A DNA stretch of 43,414 nt, taken from positions 95,214 through 138,627 of the forward strand of contig CP070677.1 in the NCBI GenBank assembly GCA_020352495.1, given 5' to 3'. This document shows, one piece after another, positions 1-7,783 of the stretch (within the stretch, counting starts at the first letter, position 1; the number at the start of each line of letters is the position of its first letter). The notes below the pieces were generated by a model. The model was not told the origin of the DNA, ran no database searches, and saw only the letters and a list, made by a program, of their open reading frames with translations. Position numbers and translations under genes: made by a program. This DNA comes from Candidatus Latescibacterota bacterium (GTDB lineage Bacteria > Krumholzibacteriota > Krumholzibacteriia > WVZY01).

Positions 1-109
1 TCTGGAGCAGTCTTAGCGAGGAGTCTTTCTTGTAGGCCCACGCAGTCGATGAGATCGCGGTAACCGAAACCATCAATGAGACAAGAATGAAAAAACGCCA
101 TTTTTTCAT
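1..109 (-). CDS. Secreted protein, N-terminal fragment (runs off left edge)
   Basis: A minus-strand reading frame starts with ATG at 109-107 and stays open to the window edge, giving about 36 residues. An AGGAGG ribosome binding site lies at 118-123, eight bases upstream of the start. The peptide opens with MKKWRFF, continues with a hydrophobic stretch rich in Leu, Val, Ile and Ser, and ends in an Ala-Trp-Ala signal-peptidase I site followed by YKKDSS, so it is a classical Sec signal peptide plus the first mature residues. A TATAAT -10 element lies at 178-183 on the same strand with no good -35. The gene is divergent from the propeller gene at 270. Mature function cannot be judged because only about ten mature residues are visible. 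The strong Shine-Dalgarno plus signal peptide makes a chance frame unlikely. Confidence 0.72.
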   Translation of the reverse strand, partial: MKKWRFFILVSLMVSVTAISSTAWAYKKDSSLRLLQ

Positions 110-269
110 CGCGGATCCCTCCTGCGATAGCGACATAATCCGTCGTATTGGTGATTCGTGAATATGACAATACAAAGATTATAACACAGAAGACGACCCC
201 TATGATATCCTGACTCCTGGCGGACGTTTCGAGCTTCGAGTCATCTTCGAGTGAGGGGGTCGCGGCGAA

Positions 270-1400
270 ATGAACAAACGTATCGAAAGAACTATCCGCA
301 TTTTGTTGCTCGCCTTGGTGCCGATGGGTTTTTATAGGCTGCCGACGAATCTGTCAGCGCAATCGTTTCTTCCCGTATATCAAAATGGATCCGGCGAGTT
401 CGAAATAGACTACGTCATCGGTGGTGACATCGATGACGAGGAATACTTCTTTTTCTCACCAAGGGACGTCGGGCTCGATTCACAAGAGAACCTGTTTGTT
501 CTCGATTATAAGGGTTATTGCATCAAGAAGTTCGATCCCGAAGGCGCGCACCTCAAAACGTTTGGCCGACAAGGGGAGGGACCGGGCGAGATGATGGGCC
601 CTGTCAAAATGGCAATCGATCCGGACGACAACGTTGTGATCTATGATTTTCGAAACAACCGTTTCACCATCTTCGACAGCGACGGGAACTTCCTAAATGG
701 CGCGGATGTCAACGAAATTGGCTGGAGACCGGTGGTGGACATCCATTTTGATCCGAACGGGTTTCTCTATCTCAGATCTTGGAAGGAGGACTACTCGCAG
801 CGGGATCCGGAGACATTGACGTTGGTTTCGCGGTTGAAACTCGATGCGATGGAAGAGACAGGAGTCGACTCAACATACATAAGACAATGGTATAAAAAAC
901 ACGCCGAACAAGGCGTGACCTCGGTCTCTTCGCCATTCTACCCAGAGCTCCTATTCAACGTCACTCCAACTGGCAACGTTGTGGTCGCTCATTCAGGGAC
1001 GTATACAATCAAAGTCTACGATTCCGATTTGAAGGTGTTGCATGAGACACAATTCGAGGGCAAGAGGCAAACGGTCACCGAGGAAGACAAGTCGGACTAC
1101 TTCAGCAGGTTCGAGGGAGCCGAGTTGAAGACATGGATGCGCGGTATCGTCGACTTCCCAAAATACAAACCGTATTTCGAGACACTGATAATCGATCACG
1201 AAGGCTATCTTCTCTTTCTGGTGGAAAATGATGAGGATGAGACACATGTTTTCGACGTGTTCACTCCCGACTGTGAGTTTATCAATAGAGTAGAACTACC
1301 ACGCGTCCACAGTACGGCGATCTTCAAGAACGGTCTCATTTACACAATCAAACGATCAGAGGACGAGGAACCCACCGTCTGTCGATATAGTCTGAAGTAG
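270..1400 (+). CDS. Secreted 6-bladed beta-propeller protein
   Basis: The 376-residue protein has an N-terminal hydrophobic segment (about residues 8-30, ending near an SAQ) consistent with a signal peptide. The body shows repeated propeller strands of the NHL/6-bladed type: a phrase like DSQENLFVLD near residue 70, IKKFDPEGAHLKTFGRQGEG around 85-105, a second blade DPDDNVVIYD near 118, and later blades with DPNGFLYL and DHEGYLLFLV. The GRQGEGPGE segment is typical of this family in FCB-type bacteria. A GAGGGGG element lies about ten bases upstream of the ATG. Such proteins usually act as extracytoplasmic binding scaffolds; no catalytic residue is recognisable. No obvious operon partner; the next gene on this strand starts about 120 bases downstream and is unrelated in type. 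Confidence 0.8.
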   Translation: MNKRIERTIRILLLALVPMGFYRLPTNLSAQSFLPVYQNGSGEFEIDYVIGGDIDDEEYFFFSPRDVGLDSQENLFVLDYKGYCIKKFDPEGAHLKTFGRQGEGPGEMMGPVKMAIDPDDNVVIYDFRNNRFTIFDSDGNFLNGADVNEIGWRPVVDIHFDPNGFLYLRSWKEDYSQRDPETLTLVSRLKLDAMEETGVDSTYIRQWYKKHAEQGVTSVSSPFYPELLFNVTPTGNVVVAHSGTYTIKVYDSDLKVLHETQFEGKRQTVTEEDKSDYFSRFEGAELKTWMRGIVDFPKYKPYFETLIIDHEGYLLFLVENDEDETHVFDVFTPDCEFINRVELPRVHSTAIFKNGLIYTIKRSEDEEPTVCRYSLK

Positions 1401-1524
1401 AGGCCGACACTCTTTTTTGGTGAACAGTCGCCAACTCCGGCCCGTGGCCCACCCACCGCCGCCCTCCATCCATAAAGAATCCGTTTGATTTTACAGCTGA
1501 CTTGCCTGACCCTTGAAGGCGTTG

Positions 1525-3867
1525 ATGCTCCGTCTTTGTACCATGGATTCCGGGACGCCAAGATACACGTTGCTTTCCCCGGTGCTGGTTCTCATCGGGT
1601 TCACATCGGTCATCGCGCAGATCGTCCTCATGCGCGAGCTGATCGTCGTCTGTCACGGAAACGAGATATCGCTCGGTGTGATACTTGCCAGCTGGCTCTT
1701 CTGGACCGCGTTGGGCAGTGGAGTGCTCGGGAAGGTGGCGGCACGTACGATATCACCACGCAAAACCGTCGCCGTGCTTCAGCTGACGGTTGCGGTGGTC
1801 ATTCCCCTCTCCATCCTCGCCGTGCGTGCCAGCCGGGTTGTCCTTCAAACGACCCCTGGAGAGATCCTAGGACCCGGACCCATGTTCCTGGTTTCATTCG
1901 TCGTTTTGAGTGCCTTCTGTCTGACCGCTGGGTGTCTCTTCGCCGCCGGCAGCCGGCTTCACACAGCGGAACGAGGATCTTCATCGACCACGGCTACGGG
2001 ATCGGTCTATCTGCTGGAGGCGGCAGGGTCCGGTCTGGGCGGGATTCTGGCGAGTCTGGTGTTGATACGATATTTCTCAGCGTTCGAAATCGGACTGCTT
2101 CTCTCCGGACTAAATATCATCGCCGCCGCAACTTTGATGCTCGACACGTCTTCGAGGCGTCGGACCGTCGTGGGCGGACTGGTGGCAGTATTGGCGTTTT
2201 CTCTCTGGCCGGTCGCGGGACGACACCTCGAGTCCCTCTCGCTTCGACAGCTCTGGCGTGGATTCACGCTGGTAGACGTGCAAAACTCCCCCTTTGGCAA
2301 CCTTGCCGTGGTGGCCACCGAGGACACTCGGACCCTTTTTCAAAACGGCGCTGTCTTGTTAACGATACCGGACCCGGCTGCGGCGGAGGAAGCCGTACAC
2401 TACGCTCTTCTCCAACATCCATCTCCCAAGAGTCTTTTGTTGATTGGCGGAGGGTTGAACGGCAGCCTATATCAAGCGCTCAAACATCCCAGTCTTCTAC
2501 ACGTAGATTTTGTTGAGCTCGATCCCACAATACTCGAGCTGGGTCGCCGGCATTTTCCCGATGAGTGGCTCCCTGTGGAAAAAGACACCCGTGTGAAGGT
2601 TCACTACGTCGATGGACGGTTTTTTCTGAAACGCGGCGGCCGCGTCTATGACACAATAATCGTCAACCTTCCCGATCCTCAGACGGCGCAGCTCAACCGC
2701 TTCTACACGCTCGAGTTTTTTCAAGACGTCGCGGAGAAACTTGCGCCGGGTGGCGTCTTTTCTTTCCAGGTCACGGGCGCGGAAAACTATATCAGCGAGG
2801 AGCTTGCCCAGTTCTTACGTTGCGTCAACAAAACCTTGCTTCACGTTTTTCCACGAGTGATCGCTATACCGGGCGCCACCATCCACTTTTTTGCCGGAGC
2901 AGAAGACGAAACCGCCACGGAGGACGCGAACGTCCTGCTCGAACTGCTTCATAAACGTGGCATCGAAACGAGTTACGTCAGGGAGTACTACATTCCTTTC
3001 CGCATGACCCCAGACCGCATGGATGATCTCGATATCAACGCGCGACCGGAAGCCTCAACACCGGTCAACAAGGATTTCGCACCCATTGCCTACTATTTCA
3101 ACACGGCCCTCTGGAGCACACGTTTTCAAGCGGCCTACCGCCACGCTTTCCACTGGCTGGCAGATGTCGCATTCGCACGCCTGATCGCCGGCCTCGCGGT
3201 CATCCTGTCACTTCTTGTGATCTTCCTCGTGTGGCGGTTTCGTGGCGTCCGACGGCTTCGGGCGGGCGCTGGCTTTTGCGTGGCTTCCATGGGGTTCACG
3301 ATGATAGGTCTGGAAGTACTGCTGCTTCTCGGGTTTCAAGCGATCTACGGTTACGTATATCATCAACTTGCCATTATCATCGCCGCGTTCATGGGCGGCA
3401 TGGCACTTGGCAGCCACCGGTCACTCCGCGACTTTTCGAAAACACCGCGTCGAGCCGCGGGTTCGGGAGAGGCAAAAAGGCTTATCATCCTTCAGATTTT
3501 GGCGGCGGCAAGCCCGATGCTCATGCTCGTGGTCTTTCTGGTTGTGCGAGAGATCGCTAGTCCAGCGGGTGTTTTTGCAATGAGCAACTTTCTGTTCCCC
3601 GCGCTGGCGCTGGTCTCCGGTGTCTTGGGCGGGTACCAGTTCCCGATAGCGAGTCGTGTTTATTTCAACGAGACTAGGACGTCTGGTGGGGGTCTTGGCA
3701 CCGTCTATGCGCTCGATCTCGTCGGGGCATGTCTCGGTGCAGCCGTTCTGAGCGCCTACCTCATCCCTATTTTTGGATTCGCGAGGACCGCTGTCATAAT
3801 GGTTGTGATCAATCTCGCACCCGCGGTTCTGGTCGCAACATCACTTCCGCGCTCACAACGTGCATAG
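1525..3867 (+). CDS. Membrane protein with embedded spermidine-synthase-like domain
   Basis: I chose the ATG at 1525, preceded by GAAGG five bases upstream; an in-frame TTG at 1513 and an ATG at 1543 are alternatives. The 780-residue protein has about seven hydrophobic segments in the first 235 residues, a soluble Rossmann domain at about 240-500, and a second hydrophobic block from about 545 to the end. The central domain has the SAM-type glycine loop LLIGGGLNGSLY, an acidic VELDP after strand two, YVDGRFFL and then NLPDP. This is the layout of the fused transporter/spermidine-synthase-like family. In true aminopropyltransferases the last motif normally starts with a catalytic Asp (D-x-x-D-P); here it is Asn, so polyamine synthesis is doubtful. 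The substrate is unknown. It is convergent with the AmrS gene. Confidence 0.8.
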   Translation: MLRLCTMDSGTPRYTLLSPVLVLIGFTSVIAQIVLMRELIVVCHGNEISLGVILASWLFWTALGSGVLGKVAARTISPRKTVAVLQLTVAVVIPLSILAVRASRVVLQTTPGEILGPGPMFLVSFVVLSAFCLTAGCLFAAGSRLHTAERGSSSTTATGSVYLLEAAGSGLGGILASLVLIRYFSAFEIGLLLSGLNIIAAATLMLDTSSRRRTVVGGLVAVLAFSLWPVAGRHLESLSLRQLWRGFTLVDVQNSPFGNLAVVATEDTRTLFQNGAVLLTIPDPAAAEEAVHYALLQHPSPKSLLLIGGGLNGSLYQALKHPSLLHVDFVELDPTILELGRRHFPDEWLPVEKDTRVKVHYVDGRFFLKRGGRVYDTIIVNLPDPQTAQLNRFYTLEFFQDVAEKLAPGGVFSFQVTGAENYISEELAQFLRCVNKTLLHVFPRVIAIPGATIHFFAGAEDETATEDANVLLELLHKRGIETSYVREYYIPFRMTPDRMDDLDINARPEASTPVNKDFAPIAYYFNTALWSTRFQAAYRHAFHWLADVAFARLIAGLAVILSLLVIFLVWRFRGVRRLRAGAGFCVASMGFTMIGLEVLLLLGFQAIYGYVYHQLAIIIAAFMGGMALGSHRSLRDFSKTPRRAAGSGEAKRLIILQILAAASPMLMLVVFLVVREIASPAGVFAMSNFLFPALALVSGVLGGYQFPIASRVYFNETRTSGGGLGTVYALDLVGACLGAAVLSAYLIPIFGFARTAVIMVVINLAPAVLVATSLPRSQRA

Positions 3868-3904
3868 AACAGTCAGATGATGTGGGAAGCGCCAGACGGA
3901 GGTG

Positions 3905-5170
3905 TCACCAAATCCCCGCGATTTGCCGCCGGCAGAAATCGCACAGACCGTCCTTGATGTGGATTTCGTTTATTCGGTATCCCACACGTTCGATTACGAC
4001 GCGGCCGCAACCGGGACAGTACGTGTCCTCCCCCGGATGCCCCGGCACATTGCCAACGTAGACGTAATGAATCCCTTCCGCATCGGCGATCGCCTTCGCG
4101 CGCTCGAGAGTCTCAACCGGTGTTGGTGGTAGGTTTTTTAGCAGGTACTGCGGATGGAACCGGGTGAAGTGAACCGGCACATCGGGTCCCAGGTATGACA
4201 TGATCCAGCGGGCCAGTCCCGCGAGTTCCTCGTCACTGTCGTTTAGCGTGGGAACAACCAGGTAGACGATCTCGGTCCACATTCCCTCCTCGCGCATCGT
4301 GACGAGTCCATCGAGCACGGGCTGCAACTCGCCGCTTACAACATCGCGGTAATACTGCTCCGAATACGATTTGAGGTCTACTTTGATGGCGTCAACTTTC
4401 CCGCACAGTTCTTTTAGCGGATCCTTGGAGATGTACCCCCCCGTGACGACCACGCTCAGTACATCCACTTCGTGCCCGGCTTCCGCCGAATCCAACATGT
4501 ACTCGTAAAAGACTATCGGCTCGCTGTACGTGTAGGCAATCGAGTGACACTCGTATTTGCGCGCCAAGGAGGCAACTTTTTTGGGTGGCATATAGATGCT
4601 CCGCACCTGCTCGGGGCGCGTCTGAGAAATCTCCCAGTTCTGGCAAAACTTACAGTTGACGTTGCACCCCGCGGTAGCGATGGAGAAAGATAGCGTGCCC
4701 GGAAGAACGTGAAAAAACGGCTTCTTTTCGATGGGATCTGCATGATACGTGCATGGACGCGAGTGAACGAGCGTGTAGTATGTGCCATCACGGTTCTCCC
4801 GCACGCCGCAATACCCCCGTTCCGCATCATCGATTACGCACTCGCGGGGGCAGAGCGTGCACCGGATCTTTTTGTGTGGCAGCTTTTCGTAGTAAAGGGC
4901 CTCGGAGATAAATCGTTCCTCGCCTTCGGAGGCGGCTGCCGGTGACGGGTTGGTCGCCTCGATCACACCAAGCGGACACGCTGCCGCAAGACCGAAAAGC
5001 GCCGTGCTTTTGAGGAACGACCGGCGGTCTAGCATACCCGCCCAGGGAGCGGCGGCGTCCAAATTGCCGGGAACACGGGGTGGCAATACATCGACGAGAT
5101 CGCGCGATTCCCGTGTCAAACGCCTGACTCTGGAATCGTCCTTTTTCTTCTGATCATCATAAACGGACAT
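3905..5170 (-). CDS. amrS: AmmeMemoRadiSam-type radical SAM protein with Tat-like signal
   Basis: The 421-residue protein matches the AmrS family, related to pyruvate formate-lyase activating enzymes. The radical SAM CxxxCxxC cluster is C169, C173 and C176 in AGCNVNCKFCQNW. Family-typical extra cysteines are CTLCPREC near 104-111 with GYCGVREN at 119-126, and a C-terminal CPGCG plus a final CDFCRRQIAG. Unusually, residues 49-70 form a twin-arginine signal (DRRSFLKSTALFG and a hydrophobic stretch), preceded by about 45 hydrophilic residues. A start at Met46 would place the twin Arg at the N-terminus, but neither start has a strong Shine-Dalgarno. The gene sits 21 bases downstream of a DUF362 gene that also has a Tat signal, so the two are probably co-transcribed. 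The usual partners AMMECR1 and Memo are not in this window. The reaction is not established for this version. Confidence 0.88.
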   Translation of the reverse strand: MSVYDDQKKKDDSRVRRLTRESRDLVDVLPPRVPGNLDAAAPWAGMLDRRSFLKSTALFGLAAACPLGVIEATNPSPAAASEGEERFISEALYYEKLPHKKIRCTLCPRECVIDDAERGYCGVRENRDGTYYTLVHSRPCTYHADPIEKKPFFHVLPGTLSFSIATAGCNVNCKFCQNWEISQTRPEQVRSIYMPPKKVASLARKYECHSIAYTYSEPIVFYEYMLDSAEAGHEVDVLSVVVTGGYISKDPLKELCGKVDAIKVDLKSYSEQYYRDVVSGELQPVLDGLVTMREEGMWTEIVYLVVPTLNDSDEELAGLARWIMSYLGPDVPVHFTRFHPQYLLKNLPPTPVETLERAKAIADAEGIHYVYVGNVPGHPGEDTYCPGCGRVVIERVGYRINEIHIKDGLCDFCRRQIAGIW

Positions 5171-5191
5171 GGCCGACCCTACCTGTGCTCT

Positions 5192-6247
5192 TTACAGTTC
5201 CACCAGGTCTATCTTGCTTGGATCGTTGGTTCCCAGATTGTGTGATCTATCCGCCGCCGTCGAGATGTATGTGGGCTCTCGACCGATTTCGGACAACGGT
5301 TTCACACCAACTTCGGCTCGTTTCCGCTCGATCACCTGCCAACCGACATAGTCGAGCGCCACCGGATCCTGTCCGACGATGAGACCGTTGTAGGCCCATG
5401 TCCAATGAGGCAGGTACGACGGGCCTCCTTCATACTGCGCCGTTGTGGCATCGCAAACGATGAGCCGGGTTTTTCGACGGATACCGGAAAGCATGTTTAC
5501 GTCGGCCACGTACGGATCGCCGACGCTCAAGTGATACTTGTTGGGATTGTGGATTGCACCAAACATGTTTTTGAGCGACACGGTAACACCCGCTATCCCG
5601 TGGTCCTTGAGCACGGGTATGTTGATCACACAATCACACACCCGTGTAAGAGTCTTACAGAGAAGACTGGCCACGGCACCGTACTCGGTGAGTCGCGGCT
5701 CGAACCCAAACACATCGTTTCCCACGTATCGTACACCGGAGCCCTCGTATGAAACACGAAACCCGCCCTTTTCGAGATCCTCATTTAGTCGATCCCATAC
5801 CACGATGTTTTTTGCCGGTGTGCCCGCTTGCTGAAGACGTTCGCAAATCGCTTCGACGAGCGGGACCGTCGTCGAGTTTCCAAGACCGGAGAGACAGTTT
5901 ATTTTCAGACCCACGACTTCACCCGGCCGGACGACTTTTTTCCAGGCCTCGATGGGGTCATCAGAGTCAAGGGCTGCCTGAACGGCACGGTCGAGCATCC
6001 CAAGGAGCCGGTCCGAATCCACGCTTCCCCCCGAAGGACGCAGCCGCTCATCCCGGGAGATCACGATCCGTGACTTTGCGGTGGTGTCTCGCCCCATCGG
6101 TGTTGTCCCCGCCGACGCCAGGGACTTCAAACGGTCGGTCGTAAGAAGAAGGCCACCGGTAAGAAGGCTTTTCTTGAGAAAATTTCTTCGGTCCGTCGGT
6201 CTCACCTCCCAAAGTCTCCGGTGTCGGCCCGAGTGCCTACACCCCAT
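5192..6247 (-). CDS. DUF362 domain protein with Tat signal
   Basis: The 351-residue protein carries a twin-arginine motif at residues 20-21 (TDRRNFLKKS) followed by a hydrophobic Leu/Gly/Thr stretch, so export by the Tat system is likely. The body matches DUF362: a GLKINCLSGLGNSTT segment near 112-127, NIPVLKDHG with a following SLKNMFGAIHNP near 218-240, and a C-terminal QDPVALDYVGWQVIE. The family has no firmly assigned reaction that I know; some members are annotated as iron-sulfur or cyclase-related proteins. The ATG start lacks a clear Shine-Dalgarno. A promoter candidate lies at 6345-6372. The gene directly precedes amrS on the same strand, which suggests a joint function in the envelope. 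Confidence 0.82.
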   Translation of the reverse strand: MGCRHSGRHRRLWEVRPTDRRNFLKKSLLTGGLLLTTDRLKSLASAGTTPMGRDTTAKSRIVISRDERLRPSGGSVDSDRLLGMLDRAVQAALDSDDPIEAWKKVVRPGEVVGLKINCLSGLGNSTTVPLVEAICERLQQAGTPAKNIVVWDRLNEDLEKGGFRVSYEGSGVRYVGNDVFGFEPRLTEYGAVASLLCKTLTRVCDCVINIPVLKDHGIAGVTVSLKNMFGAIHNPNKYHLSVGDPYVADVNMLSGIRRKTRLIVCDATTAQYEGGPSYLPHWTWAYNGLIVGQDPVALDYVGWQVIERKRAEVGVKPLSEIGREPTYISTAADRSHNLGTNDPSKIDLVEL

Positions 6248-6344
6248 CTTTGGACATGACTTTAGGAAACGATCACAACTAATTGTAAAAAAACAAATTG
6301 GCGTCGTCCATCCAAGGCCGGCCCGTGGACGGCCGCTCTAGTGA

Positions 6345-6372
6345 ATTTTACAATGCCGGGCCCGAAAATCAA
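6345..6372 (-). promoter_or_regulatory. Sigma70-type promoter candidate for DUF362-amrS
   Basis: On the minus strand TTGATT (6372-6367) is followed after 16 bases by TAAAAT (6350-6345). The predicted start would be near 6338, about 90 bases before the DUF362 start codon. Both boxes are close to consensus, and this is the gap between the PLP-enzyme gene and DUF362. Confidence 0.4.
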
Positions 6373-6463
6373 AACCCATCTCGGATCAAAATACAAATAC
6401 CCCCCCGGGGCTCCATACCCCAAGAAGGCTTCGTTTGTCATCACCGAGGATCGATGCGGTGCG

Positions 6464-7627
6464 CTATTCTCTTCGTCTCGCCGCGATATCCTTTACCGCT
6501 TGAATCGCCGTATCGATGTGTTCGTCCGTATTGAACGGGCCAATGCTAATCCGGACGGTCCCGTGCAGCTCGTCGGTTCCCAGCTGTTCGTGGACCAGCG
6601 GCGCGCACTGTAGGCCGGTTCGGCACGCGATGTTGTAGTCCACGTCCATCATCGTACCGACGTTGCCCGCGTCCCACCCCTCTATATTAAAGCTCAACAC
6701 TGCAATGTGCCCCTCGGGACCATCCGCACAATACGTAGTGACACCGTCTGTCTCCTGAAGTGCCCTGCGCAGTCTGTCCCAGAGCTTCATCTCCCGCTGA
6801 TGGATGTTTTTCATTCCTTCTTTGGCGATCCATTTCTGGCCGGCGTGTAGCCCCGCGACGCCGACGATATTGAGTGTTCCGCACTCCATCCGGTATGGAA
6901 ACTCCTCGAGATGGAACGGGTACGCCGACCGCACCCCCGTCCCTCCGAATCGTGTTCCTTTGATGGGTACGTCCTGCCTTACATACGAGCCGCCGATGCC
7001 GGTGGGGCCCATGAGACACTTGTGTCCGGTAAACGCGAGCAGATCGATGTTCATCTCGGCCATATCGATCGGAATGGTGCCGGCTGTCTGGCTCACATCC
7101 ACGGCAAAATAGACTCCGTTGTCACGGCAAATCTTGCCCATATCCCCGATCGGTTGGATCGTGCCGATTACATTCGAGCCGTGATTTACCACAACCATTT
7201 TTGTGTTCTGGCGGATTTCTCTTTTTACGTCATCGGGATCGATGTACCCCTTGTCGTCAAAAGGAAGGTAGGTCACGTCGATGATGCCGTCGTGTTTCAG
7301 ATGATACAGCGGGCGGAGAACCGAGTTGTGTTCGACGTTGGTTGTGATGACGTGATCGCCCTCTTCCAACATACCTTGGATGATCATGTTGAGAGAATCG
7401 GACGCGTTGTAACTAAACGTCAGACGGTCGGGATCCGTGCCGTTGAAAAACCGCGTCAGCATCGTGCGAGTAGCGTGGATGACTTCCTCTGTGGCCATGC
7501 ACATGTCGTAGCCGGATCGCCCGGGGTTGACCCCGTGCTTCTGATAAAACTCGTGCATAAAATCATAGACAATCTGTGGTTTGGGATACGTCGTTGCGGC
7601 GTTGTCGAGATAGATCAGCCCTTCCAT
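6464..7627 (-). CDS. Cysteine desulfurase family PLP enzyme (class V aminotransferase)
   Basis: The 387-residue protein begins YLDNAATTYPKP, the hallmark of NifS/SufS-like class V enzymes. The PLP Schiff-base lysine is K203 in FTGHKCLMGPTG, a cofactor-binding Asp lies in FAVDVSQTAG near 175-183, and the C-terminal CRTGLQCAPLVHE supplies Cys341 at the place of the persulfide cysteine. The NPGRSGYDM segment near 34-42 and the GTGVRS segment near 230 fit the subgroup often named cysteine desulfurase family protein. The ATG at 7627 is preceded by GAGGAG at good spacing. It likely releases sulfur or selenium from Cys or selenocysteine. It lies upstream of DUF362 and amrS, with an intervening promoter candidate, so co-transcription is possible but not shown. 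An iron-sulfur supply role for the radical SAM neighbour is inference. Confidence 0.87.
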   Translation of the reverse strand: MEGLIYLDNAATTYPKPQIVYDFMHEFYQKHGVNPGRSGYDMCMATEEVIHATRTMLTRFFNGTDPDRLTFSYNASDSLNMIIQGMLEEGDHVITTNVEHNSVLRPLYHLKHDGIIDVTYLPFDDKGYIDPDDVKREIRQNTKMVVVNHGSNVIGTIQPIGDMGKICRDNGVYFAVDVSQTAGTIPIDMAEMNIDLLAFTGHKCLMGPTGIGGSYVRQDVPIKGTRFGGTGVRSAYPFHLEEFPYRMECGTLNIVGVAGLHAGQKWIAKEGMKNIHQREMKLWDRLRRALQETDGVTTYCADGPEGHIAVLSFNIEGWDAGNVGTMMDVDYNIACRTGLQCAPLVHEQLGTDELHGTVRISIGPFNTDEHIDTAIQAVKDIAARRRE

Positions 7628-7783
7628 TCAGTCTCCTCGCTCTGTTGCTTTATTCTGGATCCAGAGAGGCTAGTGACCATTGGCAAACAAGGTAACATTC
7701 GTATTGTGAGGTGTCAATGGCGGGATAGGTGATACGCCCCACGGCCGGCACGCCAAAACCGTATCGTTTCCGCCTCGCGCACG

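Noticed and set aside
1485..2516. 343-codon frame overlapping the membrane/SpeE-like gene
   Set aside because: It is Arg/Ser/Gly-rich without any motif; the overlapping frame has membrane segments and a SAM loop.
6911..7732. 273-codon plus-strand frame opposite the cysteine desulfurase gene
   Set aside because: The opposite strand contains all class V aminotransferase motifs; this frame resembles no family.
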